A DNA stretch of 64,000 bases from JAUVXJ01 sp964433755 (GTDB lineage Bacteria > Chloroflexota > Anaerolineae > UBA7937 > B3-Chlor): contig CAYSSR010000001.1 in the NCBI GenBank assembly GCA_964433755.1, positions 1,488,001-1,552,000 of the forward strand, read 5' to 3'. Position numbers and translations under genes: made by a program. The notes under the pieces are model-generated. The model did not search any database. It had not been told where the DNA came from and saw only the letters and a list, made by a program, of their open reading frames with translations. This document shows, one piece after another, positions 36,301 to 44,047 of this stretch. The number at the start of each line of letters is the position of its first letter. Positions within the stretch are counted from its first letter, which is position 1.

Positions 36301-36698
36301 CAGTGCCTCCGCGAGTTGCCATCCTGAGCGAGATACCTGTGGAGAGACCGACTGAAGTAATGGCATTCGGACCCTGCTGGCCCAACATCCCGAAGCCGCT
36401 GAGGACCCGATCCGCACGTAGGGGGCTGCCGAGTTCCCTGTTTGACCTCGACGATCGTCGTTCCCTCGCCCTCGGTAGCCCGGGAATACGAACCAGGTCG
36501 AGCGAGGCAGTGCTGGGGCCGACAGGCGCCAATTCGCCCATGGTTCTGCCCCACAAGTGAGCGCGGTGGCGACCTGCGCCGAGGACGGCCAGGACCGGCG
36601 CCAGAGGAAAGATGCTCCTTGAAGAGATCGTGTGAAGACTCATCCCGGTGTCTCCGGACACGCACGGCGCTGTGTGCTAGGAGGGAGTTTTCACTGCA

Positions 36699-36713
36699 TG
36701 AAATGCGCTTTCA
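36699..36713. promoter_or_regulatory. Palindromic candidate operator at the IclR transcription start
   Basis: TGAAATGCGCTTTCA has 5-bp arms TGAAA/TTTCA around a 5-nt centre. Its layout resembles known IclR operators (TGGAAAT-N-ATTTCCA type). It overlaps the predicted start (about 36716) of the promoter at 36723..36751, a position suited to autorepression. Confidence 0.5.
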
Positions 36714-36722
36714 TCACACAAC

Positions 36723-36751
36723 ATTATACAGCAGATCGTACGCTTTGTCAA
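36723..36751 (-). promoter_or_regulatory. Consensus sigma-70-type promoter upstream of the IclR gene
   Basis: The minus strand reads a perfect TTGACA (36746-36751), 17 nt, and a perfect TATAAT (36723-36728). Transcription would begin near 36716, giving an unusually long leader of about 415 nt before GTG 36300. Confidence 0.85.
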
Positions 36752-37289
36752 GTAGGCCCATGCACTCCTCAATGGTATTCTCGAAGCGGTGTAGTGCACT
36801 CAAATGATGACGTGGCGGAGGGACCGTGTTCCACGAAGAGGAGAGGGCGAGGCTCCGAAGCCGTCTCCGCCTTCTGGAGGGCACTACCAGGCTGCGGGGG
36901 TGCCAAGGAACATGGTAGCGGACTCGCTCGCCGAGATGGAAGAGCCTCTAGCGAGCGGCACGCTGGACGCTCCAGGCGCAGGCCTCAACAACACTGTGGC
37001 AGGGAGGTGCTAGGGGGGACTTGTGGCAGGCTATCCTGTGCTGTCCCAGACAGAGTGCTGCCGACGGCGTACTTCCGACACGCACCCTCGGACTGCTGTT
37101 CTACTGAAGTGTAGCCAGACCGCGCCCCAGGAACACGACGGTGTCAGCGCCGGTCCCATGCTCTTCCCGACGCTGCGGTGGCACGATGACCTGGGGCTTC
37201 TGACAGAGGCGCAAACGGAAGAAACGCTCGCTACGCGTATTGCTCTCGAGTCATTCCGTCCTGGCAACGCGCCACGATTTGTCCTTGGT
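36752..37289. other. No recognisable gene, about 540 bp
   Basis: The stretch behind the IclR promoter and before the end of the acyl-CoA dehydrogenase gene holds only short frames with random-looking translations. No strong hairpin with a T run was seen. Confidence 0.5.
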
Positions 37290-38423
37290 CTACACCCCTA
37301 CCGCCTTCGCTATTCTGTCCAGATGATAGCGGGCATCGCCCAAGTTGATCTCCCAAGCCTTGGCACGCTTGAAATAGAGCGGCAAGTCGTGCTCTTCTGT
37401 GAAGCCGATGGCACCGTGAATCTCGATGGCCACAGCAGCCGTACGCTTGAACTTCTCACTAACCAAGGACTTGGCCATGGCTACCTCCTGAGTCGCGGGA
37501 AGGCCCTCACCCAACCGCCAAGCGGCGTTGTACGTCAGGAGGGAGCATCCATCGACATCGACTAGCATGTCAGCGCAGTAGTGCTGGATAGCCTGAAAAC
37601 TGCCAATGGGGTGACCGAATGCCGTCCTCTCTTTCGCATACTCCACTGTCATCTCCAAGACCCGCCTGGCGCCACCAACCATCTCAGCACATTGAGCCAC
37701 CACAGCTTTCTCCAGCACTCTTTCCAGGACAGACCAGCCCTCGTGAAGGCCGCCCAACACAGCTGTGCTGGGCACGCTCACATCATCGAAGATGACTTCA
37801 CACTGCTTGTCTCCAGCGATGGTCTTGAGCAGAGTACAGGTCACCCCTGGGCTCTCAGCATCCACTAGGAACAGAGTGATGCCATCTTCAGGTCTCTCTG
37901 TTTCCTTGGTCCTGGCGGCACAGATGAGATAGTCACTTACGTGGGCGTCAGAGACGAAGAGCTTGGTTCCTTGAAGGAGGAACCCTTCTCCTGCTGGCGT
38001 AGCTTTCGTGCGGATCCCTTCCGCAGCATACGTGGCGCTGGGCTCAGTCCATGCCAAAGTGAGGTGTAGTCGCCCTTCCGCCAGCTTCGGCAAGATCTCT
38101 TCCTTTTGCTTTTCGCTTCCAGCTTCGAGGACAGTCAACCCTCCGAGGACTACCGTAGAGAAGAAGGGACCAGGCAAGCAGGCCCGCCCCATCTCCCCGA
38201 GCAGCACTATCAGATCAAGGAAGTCTGCCCCGGCGCCTCCGAATTCTTCCGGGATGACCATCCCCATCCATCCCATCTCCCCCATCTTCTGCCATAGCTG
38301 AAGCGGATGGCCCTCCTCGTCTTCAGCCATTTCTCGAACCAGCCTCGTGGGACAGGCTGTGCTCAAGAAGCCTCTGGCTGCCTCACGTAGCATCTCCTGT
38401 CCTTCTGTCAGATCGAAATCCAT
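37290..38423 (-). CDS. Acyl-CoA dehydrogenase, FadE27/28-like subunit
   Basis: I start at ATG 38423, 8 nt after GAGGAGG, giving 377 aa. The fold is a standard ACAD (MDFDLTEGQEMLREAARGFL; middle-domain KLFVSDAHVSDYLICAARTK). The C-terminus HGAIGFTEEHDLPLYFKRAK matches the subunit type that, in actinobacterial steroid side-chain catabolism, pairs with a dissimilar ACAD in an alpha2beta2 complex. The adjacent gene (34 nt upstream) is the complementary type. The pair probably forms one enzyme that introduces an alpha,beta double bond into a bulky or branched acyl-CoA. The heterotetramer is inferred from family knowledge. Confidence 0.87.
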   Translation of the reverse strand: MDFDLTEGQEMLREAARGFLSTACPTRLVREMAEDEEGHPLQLWQKMGEMGWMGMVIPEEFGGAGADFLDLIVLLGEMGRACLPGPFFSTVVLGGLTVLEAGSEKQKEEILPKLAEGRLHLTLAWTEPSATYAAEGIRTKATPAGEGFLLQGTKLFVSDAHVSDYLICAARTKETERPEDGITLFLVDAESPGVTCTLLKTIAGDKQCEVIFDDVSVPSTAVLGGLHEGWSVLERVLEKAVVAQCAEMVGGARRVLEMTVEYAKERTAFGHPIGSFQAIQHYCADMLVDVDGCSLLTYNAAWRLGEGLPATQEVAMAKSLVSEKFKRTAAVAIEIHGAIGFTEEHDLPLYFKRAKAWEINLGDARYHLDRIAKAVGV

Positions 38424-38457
38424 CGCGGACGCCTCCTCACCCCACGTCAAGAGTCCA

Positions 38458-39639
38458 CTATCGAGCAGGCAAACCCAATCCCCTTGCGGCTATGACATTC
38501 CGATCAATCTCGGACGTACCTGCCATTATGGAATACGAGATGGTGTCGAGGTAGTAGAACGCTGGCCAACCATCCAGGCAGGCAAACTTGGAGTCTGGGC
38601 GTAGCACCCCATAGTGGCCCAAGACTTGCATGCCGAACTCAGCCGCTCGCTGGGCCAGTTCGGAGTTGTACATCTTGTCTATGGCCGCCTCATAGGTGGG
38701 TATGCGCCCCTTTCCCATCATCCAGATGGCCCGGTAGTGAATCAACCGCGCCATTTCGCACTCAGCGAGCAACTCAGCCAGGCGCCTCCTGAGCACCGGG
38801 TCGAAGGGCTCCTCTCTCCGCTTGACGTACTCTGAGAGGTGGTCGAGATAGCCGCGAACCGAAGGGTAGAACATACACGCGGCGCGCTCGTAGTCGAGCG
38901 TCGCCAGGGTCACGTGCCATCCTGAGTTCTTGCCTCCCACCAGGTTCTCCTTGGGCACACGGGCGTCGTCGAAGAAGACCTCAGCGAACTCGTCCTCTCC
39001 GAGCATATCCGTAATGGGCTTGACTGTGATTCCAGGGGTCTTCATATCCACCAAGAAGTAACTCAGCCCTTTGTGTCTGGCGAGGCTGGGGTCCGTTCTG
39101 ACCAGGATGAATCCCCAGTCCGAGAGGTGTGCTCCGCTGTTCCAGGTCTTCTGCCCATTGATCACGAAGTAATCCCCGTCCTCCGTGGCTCGGGTTCTCA
39201 GTGCGGCGAGGTCCGACCCACAATCTGGTTCACTCAGCAACTCACACCAGTATGCTTCTCCTTGAGCAACCCCAGGCAGATGTGCTCGCTTCTGCTCCTC
39301 GCTGCCAAACTGGAGGAGCGTAGGAGCCAGAAAGGTAACACCGATATGGTTTATCCCCGGGCAGTTATGGTACAGCACTTCCTCGTAGACGATGTTCTGC
39401 AAGAACGGCGCATCCCGCCCTCCGTATTCCTGGGGCCACCCGAGAGACAGCCAGCCTTTGGCCCCGAGCTTCCGACTCATGGTCTTCATGAACTTCCATG
39501 CCTCGTCATCCAACCCATGAATAGAGGGCGCGAACGTGACCCGGAAACGCCATCTCAACTCCGAAGGGAACTCCTTCTGTATGAAGTCGCGGACTTCCTG
39601 TCGGAAGGACTCTTCCTGTTCGCTGAATCCGAAATCCAC
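38458..39639 (-). CDS. Acyl-CoA dehydrogenase, FadE26/29-like subunit
   Basis: This 393-aa protein starts at GTG 39639 after GGGGGAT. The N-terminal QEVRDFIQKEFPSELRW, SEPDCGSDLAALRTRATEDG (FAD/substrate segment) and the C-terminal SIMAGTSEIDRNVIAARGLG are typical of the larger class of steroid/branched-chain FadE subunits. The residue where medium-chain enzymes keep the catalytic Glu before Gly-Thr is Ala, as in that class. It is transcribed just before its dissimilar partner. Confidence 0.88.
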   Translation of the reverse strand: MDFGFSEQEESFRQEVRDFIQKEFPSELRWRFRVTFAPSIHGLDDEAWKFMKTMSRKLGAKGWLSLGWPQEYGGRDAPFLQNIVYEEVLYHNCPGINHIGVTFLAPTLLQFGSEEQKRAHLPGVAQGEAYWCELLSEPDCGSDLAALRTRATEDGDYFVINGQKTWNSGAHLSDWGFILVRTDPSLARHKGLSYFLVDMKTPGITVKPITDMLGEDEFAEVFFDDARVPKENLVGGKNSGWHVTLATLDYERAACMFYPSVRGYLDHLSEYVKRREEPFDPVLRRRLAELLAECEMARLIHYRAIWMMGKGRIPTYEAAIDKMYNSELAQRAAEFGMQVLGHYGVLRPDSKFACLDGWPAFYYLDTISYSIMAGTSEIDRNVIAARGLGLPAR

Positions 39640-39721
39640 TACCTATCCCCCTCTCCCACTCGAGCACGGCCACGAGACCACAGCCGACTAGCTCTCGGAC
39701 AAAGCAGCCGTGCAGAACCTA

Positions 39722-40246
39722 CTATCTTTGCCCTGCTCGTCCCAGCGCCTTCTTTCCTGCCACCGCCGCGATCTCGTCGGCCTTGCCTACGTGTACGGCT
39801 CTAGCCGGACAAACAGCCTCACAAGCTGTTGCTCTCCCCTGCGCCAACCTGTGTAGGCACAAATCACATAGATACAGTCTACCGCCGTGTGATTGCGGGG
39901 CCCCGTACGGACAGACATCGAGGCAAGACTCACAGCCTGTACACTCATCCTGGTCAACCAGGGTTATTCCCGTCTCCGGATCTTTGTAGATGGCTGAGGT
40001 GGGACAAGCTTCGATACATGGCGCGTCAGGACAGTGCGTACATACAATCGCCTGGAAACACGGCTGGACCCCGTCATCGTGCACCTGGCAACCAACCTGA
40101 CGGATTCTAATCAACTCCGGGCCTTGCGGATCGCCAACCGGCGGCAATGCGGGGTAGGGCGGCAAGTTGTGCTCCAGTTTGCAGGCCACCACGCACGCAT
40201 AGCAGCCAACGCACTTGTCTCCCTCGACGAGGATGGCCCTTTGCAC
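39722..40246 (-). CDS. Four-cluster Fe-S subunit of the molybdenum enzyme
   Basis: This is a 174-aa protein from GTG 40246. Sixteen cysteines form four [4Fe-4S] groups: C12/15/18/22, C69/72/77/81, C102/105/108/112 and C127/130/142/146, as in DmsB-like subunits. Its start abuts the stop of the molybdopterin enzyme (40247) with no gap, so the two are surely co-made and form a complex. There is no membrane segment or signal peptide and no third (anchor) subunit gene, so the complex should be cytoplasmic. Confidence 0.92.
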   Translation of the reverse strand: MQRAILVEGDKCVGCYACVVACKLEHNLPPYPALPPVGDPQGPELIRIRQVGCQVHDDGVQPCFQAIVCTHCPDAPCIEACPTSAIYKDPETGITLVDQDECTGCESCLDVCPYGAPQSHGGRLYLCDLCLHRLAQGRATACEAVCPARAVHVGKADEIAAVAGKKALGRAGQR

Positions 40247-42361
40247 TCACTCATCCTCCGCCTTGTAGACCCTACAGAGCAAGGCCCTGAACGTTGCTGA
40301 GCCCATGGCTGGATCGAAGGGAGGGTCGCTACTGGTCAGAACGTTGGCATTGCTTCTCCACAGACCATGGTCGGGTCCTTCTTCTTCAGGATACCACCAC
40401 GATGCCTGGGCTACCACAACCCTGGGATCCATGCCCTCAGACAAGCGTGCCACTTGCCGTATTCTGCCCCTGGGCGTTTCTATCCACACCCACTCTCCCT
40501 CCTCGATGCCCAGTTCTCCAGCGGTATCCGGATGGATCTGTACTGTGGGATATGGCTGCCTTTCCCGCAGCCACGGGACCTGACGGTACTGAGAATGGAA
40601 GTAGTAGGGCTGGCGTCCGCCTGTAGAAAGGATGAACGGGTACTCCTTGGCAAGTTCCGGCGTGGAATAGGGGCCTTCGTTGGGCTCTTTGTAGTACGGC
40701 AAGGGATCATACCCAAGCTCCTCCATCACCGTCGAGTACAGCTCCACCTTGCCCGTGGCGGTAGGAAAGCCGCCTCCCTCTCTCCAGTAGTCCGTTCGGT
40801 ATTTGTGGTAGGGCTGATCCTTCCCCGTTCTGGCGAGAAAGCCCGCGTTGCTGAACTCCTTCCACGTGATGTCGGCTTTTCTCAGTTGATGATCCAGCAT
40901 CTCTTCGACATTGTCGAACCAGTACTCGGGGGCGATCCTCTTGCCAAGTTCGTTGAAGATCTTGTTGTCTGGCCAAGCCACGCCTGGAGGATCCACCACT
41001 TTGTTGATGGCCGCAATGATGAACCGAGGGTGCATGTCCCAGATATCATCTGTTTCCAGCCAATGGGCTGCCGGCAAGACCACATCGGCGCACTCGGCAG
41101 TGGGAGTCATGTACAGATCGGCCACAGACAGAAAGTCTACGTTCAACAACCCCTCTTTCACTCGTCTGGTGTTGGGGTACGCTACCAGAGGGTTGGTCCC
41201 TTGAAGATGCATTACTCGAATCGCGGATGTGCCCTCCCCCAACTGACCGAAGAGTGTGTGCATGTGACACACAGAGAACGGCGGCTGACCGAGCAGTCGG
41301 AACTCATCAGCACCGACCGGCGCCTCTCGGGGTGCGGGCACCTCCATGGCAAAATCCTCCATCGGGCCCGTACTTGGGGGCACCCAGCTAATCATACCAC
41401 CCGGTCTCTCGATGATGCCAGTCACCGCCATCAGGCACACTATGGCCCGCAAGGTCTGTATGGAGTTGTTGCTCGCCTCCAGGCTCTCCCCTATTTGTAT
41501 ACAGCCGGGCTTCGCCGTGGCAAGCATTCTGGCCGCCCGGATGATCTTCTCCGTGGGAATCCACGTCGTCTCGGCCACTCTCTCCGGAGGGTACTCCTGC
41601 ACCCGTTCCCGGAGGCGATCGAAGCCATGGGTCCACTTCTCGACAAAGCTCTGGTCATACAGCTCCTCGTTGATGATGACGTTGAGCATGCCTAGGGCCA
41701 AGGCAGCATCTGTGCCTGGCCTCACCCTCAGCCAGAGATCAGCCCTGCCTGCCAAAGCAGTAGCCCTGGGATCGACGAGGATCAAATGCTCCGCCCTGTC
41801 GAGCGCGTGGAGGAACCAGACCGCCATCTCACCATCGGCATTGGTGATCTCCAGCTGCTTTCCCCAGGAGACATGTGTCTTGGGGTACTCACCACCCCAG
41901 CCGTGGTAGTCACAGTACAGCCTGCCTCCAACCATCATGCCGAACACTGCCAGCCTCGGACCGTAGCAGAAGTCGGCTGGTACGCCTACGTTGGGGGTCC
42001 CGATGGATCTGGCAAGCCGGAAGGTGTACCTGTTGTAGCCTCTCCCGGTACCCTGACACACGGCAACAGAGCTGGCTCCATGCTGAGCGATGCTCTCCTT
42101 CATCCTCTCTGTGATGGTGTCGAGGGCCTCTTCCCAACTGATTCTCTCCCATTGTCCCCCTCCTCTCTCCCCTCTCCTTCTCAATGGGTACGTGATGCGG
42201 TTCGGATTGTAGGTCTCCTGGATGCTCGCCAGGCCTTTGGCACACATGGTTCCCCAGGTTGGTGACTCGGGATCGCCTTCAAGATGGGTCAGTCGGCCGT
42301 TCTCTACGGTAGCGAGTACCCCACAACCTCCATGGCAGCTCTTGCACGTACTCCGTATCAT
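40247..42361 (-). CDS. Molybdopterin (bis-MGD) oxidoreductase, DMSO-reductase superfamily
   Basis: I start at ATG 42361, giving 704 aa; the frame runs to 42493 but would overlap the next gene. C6, C9, C13 and C40 (CKSCHGGC ... MCAKG) bind an N-terminal [4Fe-4S] cluster. C132 in PADFCYGPR is at the place of the Mo/W-coordinating Cys or Sec. Later blocks are LILVDPRATALAGRADLWL, the PTAECADVVLPAAHWLE region and the C-terminal cap domain beginning at ILSTGGRQPYYFHSQYRQVP. There is no twin-arginine signal, so it is cytoplasmic. The reaction is unknown; formate dehydrogenase-, acetylene hydratase- and catechol dehydroxylase-type relatives share this layout. It is linked to acyl-CoA dehydrogenases and a SnoaL-like gene. 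Confidence 0.88.
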   Translation of the reverse strand: MIRSTCKSCHGGCGVLATVENGRLTHLEGDPESPTWGTMCAKGLASIQETYNPNRITYPLRRRGERGGGQWERISWEEALDTITERMKESIAQHGASSVAVCQGTGRGYNRYTFRLARSIGTPNVGVPADFCYGPRLAVFGMMVGGRLYCDYHGWGGEYPKTHVSWGKQLEITNADGEMAVWFLHALDRAEHLILVDPRATALAGRADLWLRVRPGTDAALALGMLNVIINEELYDQSFVEKWTHGFDRLRERVQEYPPERVAETTWIPTEKIIRAARMLATAKPGCIQIGESLEASNNSIQTLRAIVCLMAVTGIIERPGGMISWVPPSTGPMEDFAMEVPAPREAPVGADEFRLLGQPPFSVCHMHTLFGQLGEGTSAIRVMHLQGTNPLVAYPNTRRVKEGLLNVDFLSVADLYMTPTAECADVVLPAAHWLETDDIWDMHPRFIIAAINKVVDPPGVAWPDNKIFNELGKRIAPEYWFDNVEEMLDHQLRKADITWKEFSNAGFLARTGKDQPYHKYRTDYWREGGGFPTATGKVELYSTVMEELGYDPLPYYKEPNEGPYSTPELAKEYPFILSTGGRQPYYFHSQYRQVPWLRERQPYPTVQIHPDTAGELGIEEGEWVWIETPRGRIRQVARLSEGMDPRVVVAQASWWYPEEEGPDHGLWRSNANVLTSSDPPFDPAMGSATFRALLCRVYKAEDE

Positions 42362-42464
42362 CTCACGGCCAACTTTCACGTCTTGGCACCCTATGTCACA
42401 GCGACCACTGGTTGAGAAGATTGCATTGTTGACGATGGGGACGGCACGGGCTTGGAGATCTCTG

Positions 42465-43196
42465 CTACGGACCGTAGCTGAACGTTTCGGCAAAGGTCTT
42501 GTAGGGCTCCGGCATGGGAACCAGTTGAGGAACGGTGGTGGGACTCCATTCCCTGTACGTGACTTCTTCGATGTCGGGCTTCATCTCGGGCGGCCTTCCC
42601 ACAGTATCGCCAAAGGAGAAACCGCTCTTCGTGGTCGGGTCGACCCAGCTCTCTCCTGGAGGCACCGCGAAGTCTGTGTACATATGTATGTGCCAGAGCT
42701 TCCACTCGCCATCTTCTTTCACAAAGTCCGCGCCGTATCTCTCCCACATCCACATAGCCACCGGCTTGCCATCTGCACCAACCTCGGTTACCTGGCCCGG
42801 TGAATACCACATACCTTTGGCAGTCTGGCCATCTCCAGCAACCTCAATGATGGGAGTGGTCAGGGTGTGCATGATCATGCTGCCAACTCCCTCATTCTCA
42901 TGAGTATTCGTTACCTCTGGAAACAATTCACTCACGATTTCCAGATTCCTCTTGCGGTTGCTTTCATTCAACTCACCGTAGCACTGCCTGATGCGTTCCA
43001 TGCCTACCCAGTAGCCATGATTCTGTCCGAAACTGGCGCTTGCAGCGTAAGCTCCGTCTTCTCTCACCCAGACATCGGTCAATTCCTGAAGATGACGGCC
43101 GGCGCCGTGGTAGTACGCGTGCTTGCTCATCACATTCTGCACTTCGGCGATGTCCAGCGCTCGCTGAACCTTCTGTTCCAGACTCGATTCTTTCAT
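42465..43196 (-). CDS. SnoaL/BaiE-like (NTF2-fold) protein
   Basis: I start at ATG 43196, preceded by AAGGA, giving 243 aa. Residues 15-160 fit the SnoaL_4 fold: LDIAEVQNVMSKHAYYHGAG, the helix-strand with MERIRQCYGELNES, VGSMIMHTLTTPIIEVAGDG, and DFVKEDGEWKLWHIHMYTDF. The family includes bile-acid 7-alpha-dehydratase (BaiE) and limonene-epoxide- or steroid-isomerase-like enzymes. The C-terminal 70 residues are a Pro-rich extension (YREWSPTTVPQLVPMPEPYK) not usual in the family. It lies 103 nt upstream of the molybdenum enzyme and is probably the first gene of that operon. Confidence 0.78.
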   Translation of the reverse strand: MKESSLEQKVQRALDIAEVQNVMSKHAYYHGAGRHLQELTDVWVREDGAYAASASFGQNHGYWVGMERIRQCYGELNESNRKRNLEIVSELFPEVTNTHENEGVGSMIMHTLTTPIIEVAGDGQTAKGMWYSPGQVTEVGADGKPVAMWMWERYGADFVKEDGEWKLWHIHMYTDFAVPPGESWVDPTTKSGFSFGDTVGRPPEMKPDIEEVTYREWSPTTVPQLVPMPEPYKTFAETFSYGP

Positions 43197-43872
43197 CGTT
43201 GGATTCCCATCCTTACTCGGTCCTGTGAAGTGCCCATGGATCACGTTCGCGGTAGGTCGGTTTGCTGTTCTCCTCGCCAGCCAACAGCCGGCAGCCTCCG
43301 AGCCACTTCGTGCACCTGCTTCTGATCACCGCCCTATCTTTGCCCGCCTTGTGATCTGTCATGTCGCGAAGGACACAGACCTAGACAGGTATGTCGCCAA
43401 GCCGCAGGACCTTTCGGGTCATGGTCATTACAAACCACATAGGCTGAGCGAGCATGATGCGGTTGGGCACCAACAAGATGGTGAACTCCGACATCGGCAC
43501 AGTCCCGTGCACGATTCTGGAGAGGCTTCCCTGCGCCGAGGGTTTGGAGCCATCCCATCCAACAGCGTACCGTCCAGCGCACAATCGACCACCACGGGTT
43601 CGACGGACAGCCAGCTCGATCACCAACTGTCCGTCGCGAACCAACGCATAGTTGACAGCCAGGCGTGAGAGCTGTCGTGGTCCTTCCAGCACCCGTAATT
43701 GTTGGTGTCACGGGCCTGAGGTCCTCGCACATGGGTGCCGCTCCCGGACCCCACCGCGCGGGCTTCCTCGTGCCCAGCGACACGTTGCGTCGACGCATCG
43801 CCGACTGCCCGTGTACCCCATGGCAGATTGCAGGAACCGCCTAGCGAAGGCAACTCCGAACCTCACCAATAC
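43197..43872. other. Intergenic stretch of about 680 bp with no convincing gene
   Basis: A 103-codon minus-strand frame at 43381..43692 (LVRDGQLVIELAVRRTRGG ... KVLRLGDIPV) looks more protein-like than its surroundings but has no ribosome site and no family match. It could be a decayed gene. Confidence 0.35.
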
Positions 43873-43901
43873 TTGACAGGCCAAAGCGAGTGTGGTATAA
43901 T
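43873..43901 (+). promoter_or_regulatory. Consensus sigma-70-type promoter of the plus-strand binding-protein gene
   Basis: A perfect TTGACA (43873-43878), a 17-nt spacer and a perfect TATAAT (43896-43901) predict a start near 43908. The leader to ATG 44048 is about 140 nt. Confidence 0.88.
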
Positions 43902-43906
43902 ACACT

Positions 43907-43926
43907 TGATATTTGATCATATATCA
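43907..43926. promoter_or_regulatory. 20-bp near-perfect palindrome at the transcription start (operator)
   Basis: TGATATTTGATCATATATCA equals its reverse complement at 18 of 20 places (TGATAT-T-TGATCA-T-ATATCA). It begins at the predicted +1 of the promoter just upstream, an ideal site for repression of the binding-protein gene. The regulator is not identifiable; no regulator gene is adjacent. Confidence 0.75.
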
Positions 43927-43961
43927 GATCGGACACAACTGCAATCGGCAGGGCTGTTGTT

Positions 43962-43983
43962 GAGGAGGTGGCGTATGGGATAG
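43962..43983 (+). other. Two-codon leader mini-ORF with strong ribosome site
   Basis: GAGGAGG (43963-43969) is followed 5 nt later by ATG-GGA-TAG (43975-43983). It lies in the leader of the binding-protein gene, 65 nt before its own GAGGAGGAAGG-ATG. It may be chance, or a ribosome-loading element in the leader. Confidence 0.35.
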
Positions 43984-44047
43984 GTGAACTGACAGCACAC
44001 AGTCAATGGTACAACCACTCTCGTGGACAGTGACATGAGGAGGAAGG

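Noticed and set aside
40367..41695. Long plus-strand open frame (442 codons)
   Set aside because: It is entirely antisense to the molybdopterin enzyme, has no ribosome site, and its translation is His/Arg-rich without family motifs. It is a by-product of codon bias.
43381..43692. Minus-strand frame of 103 codons
   Set aside because: No ribosome site or known domain; kept only as a note in the intergenic entry.
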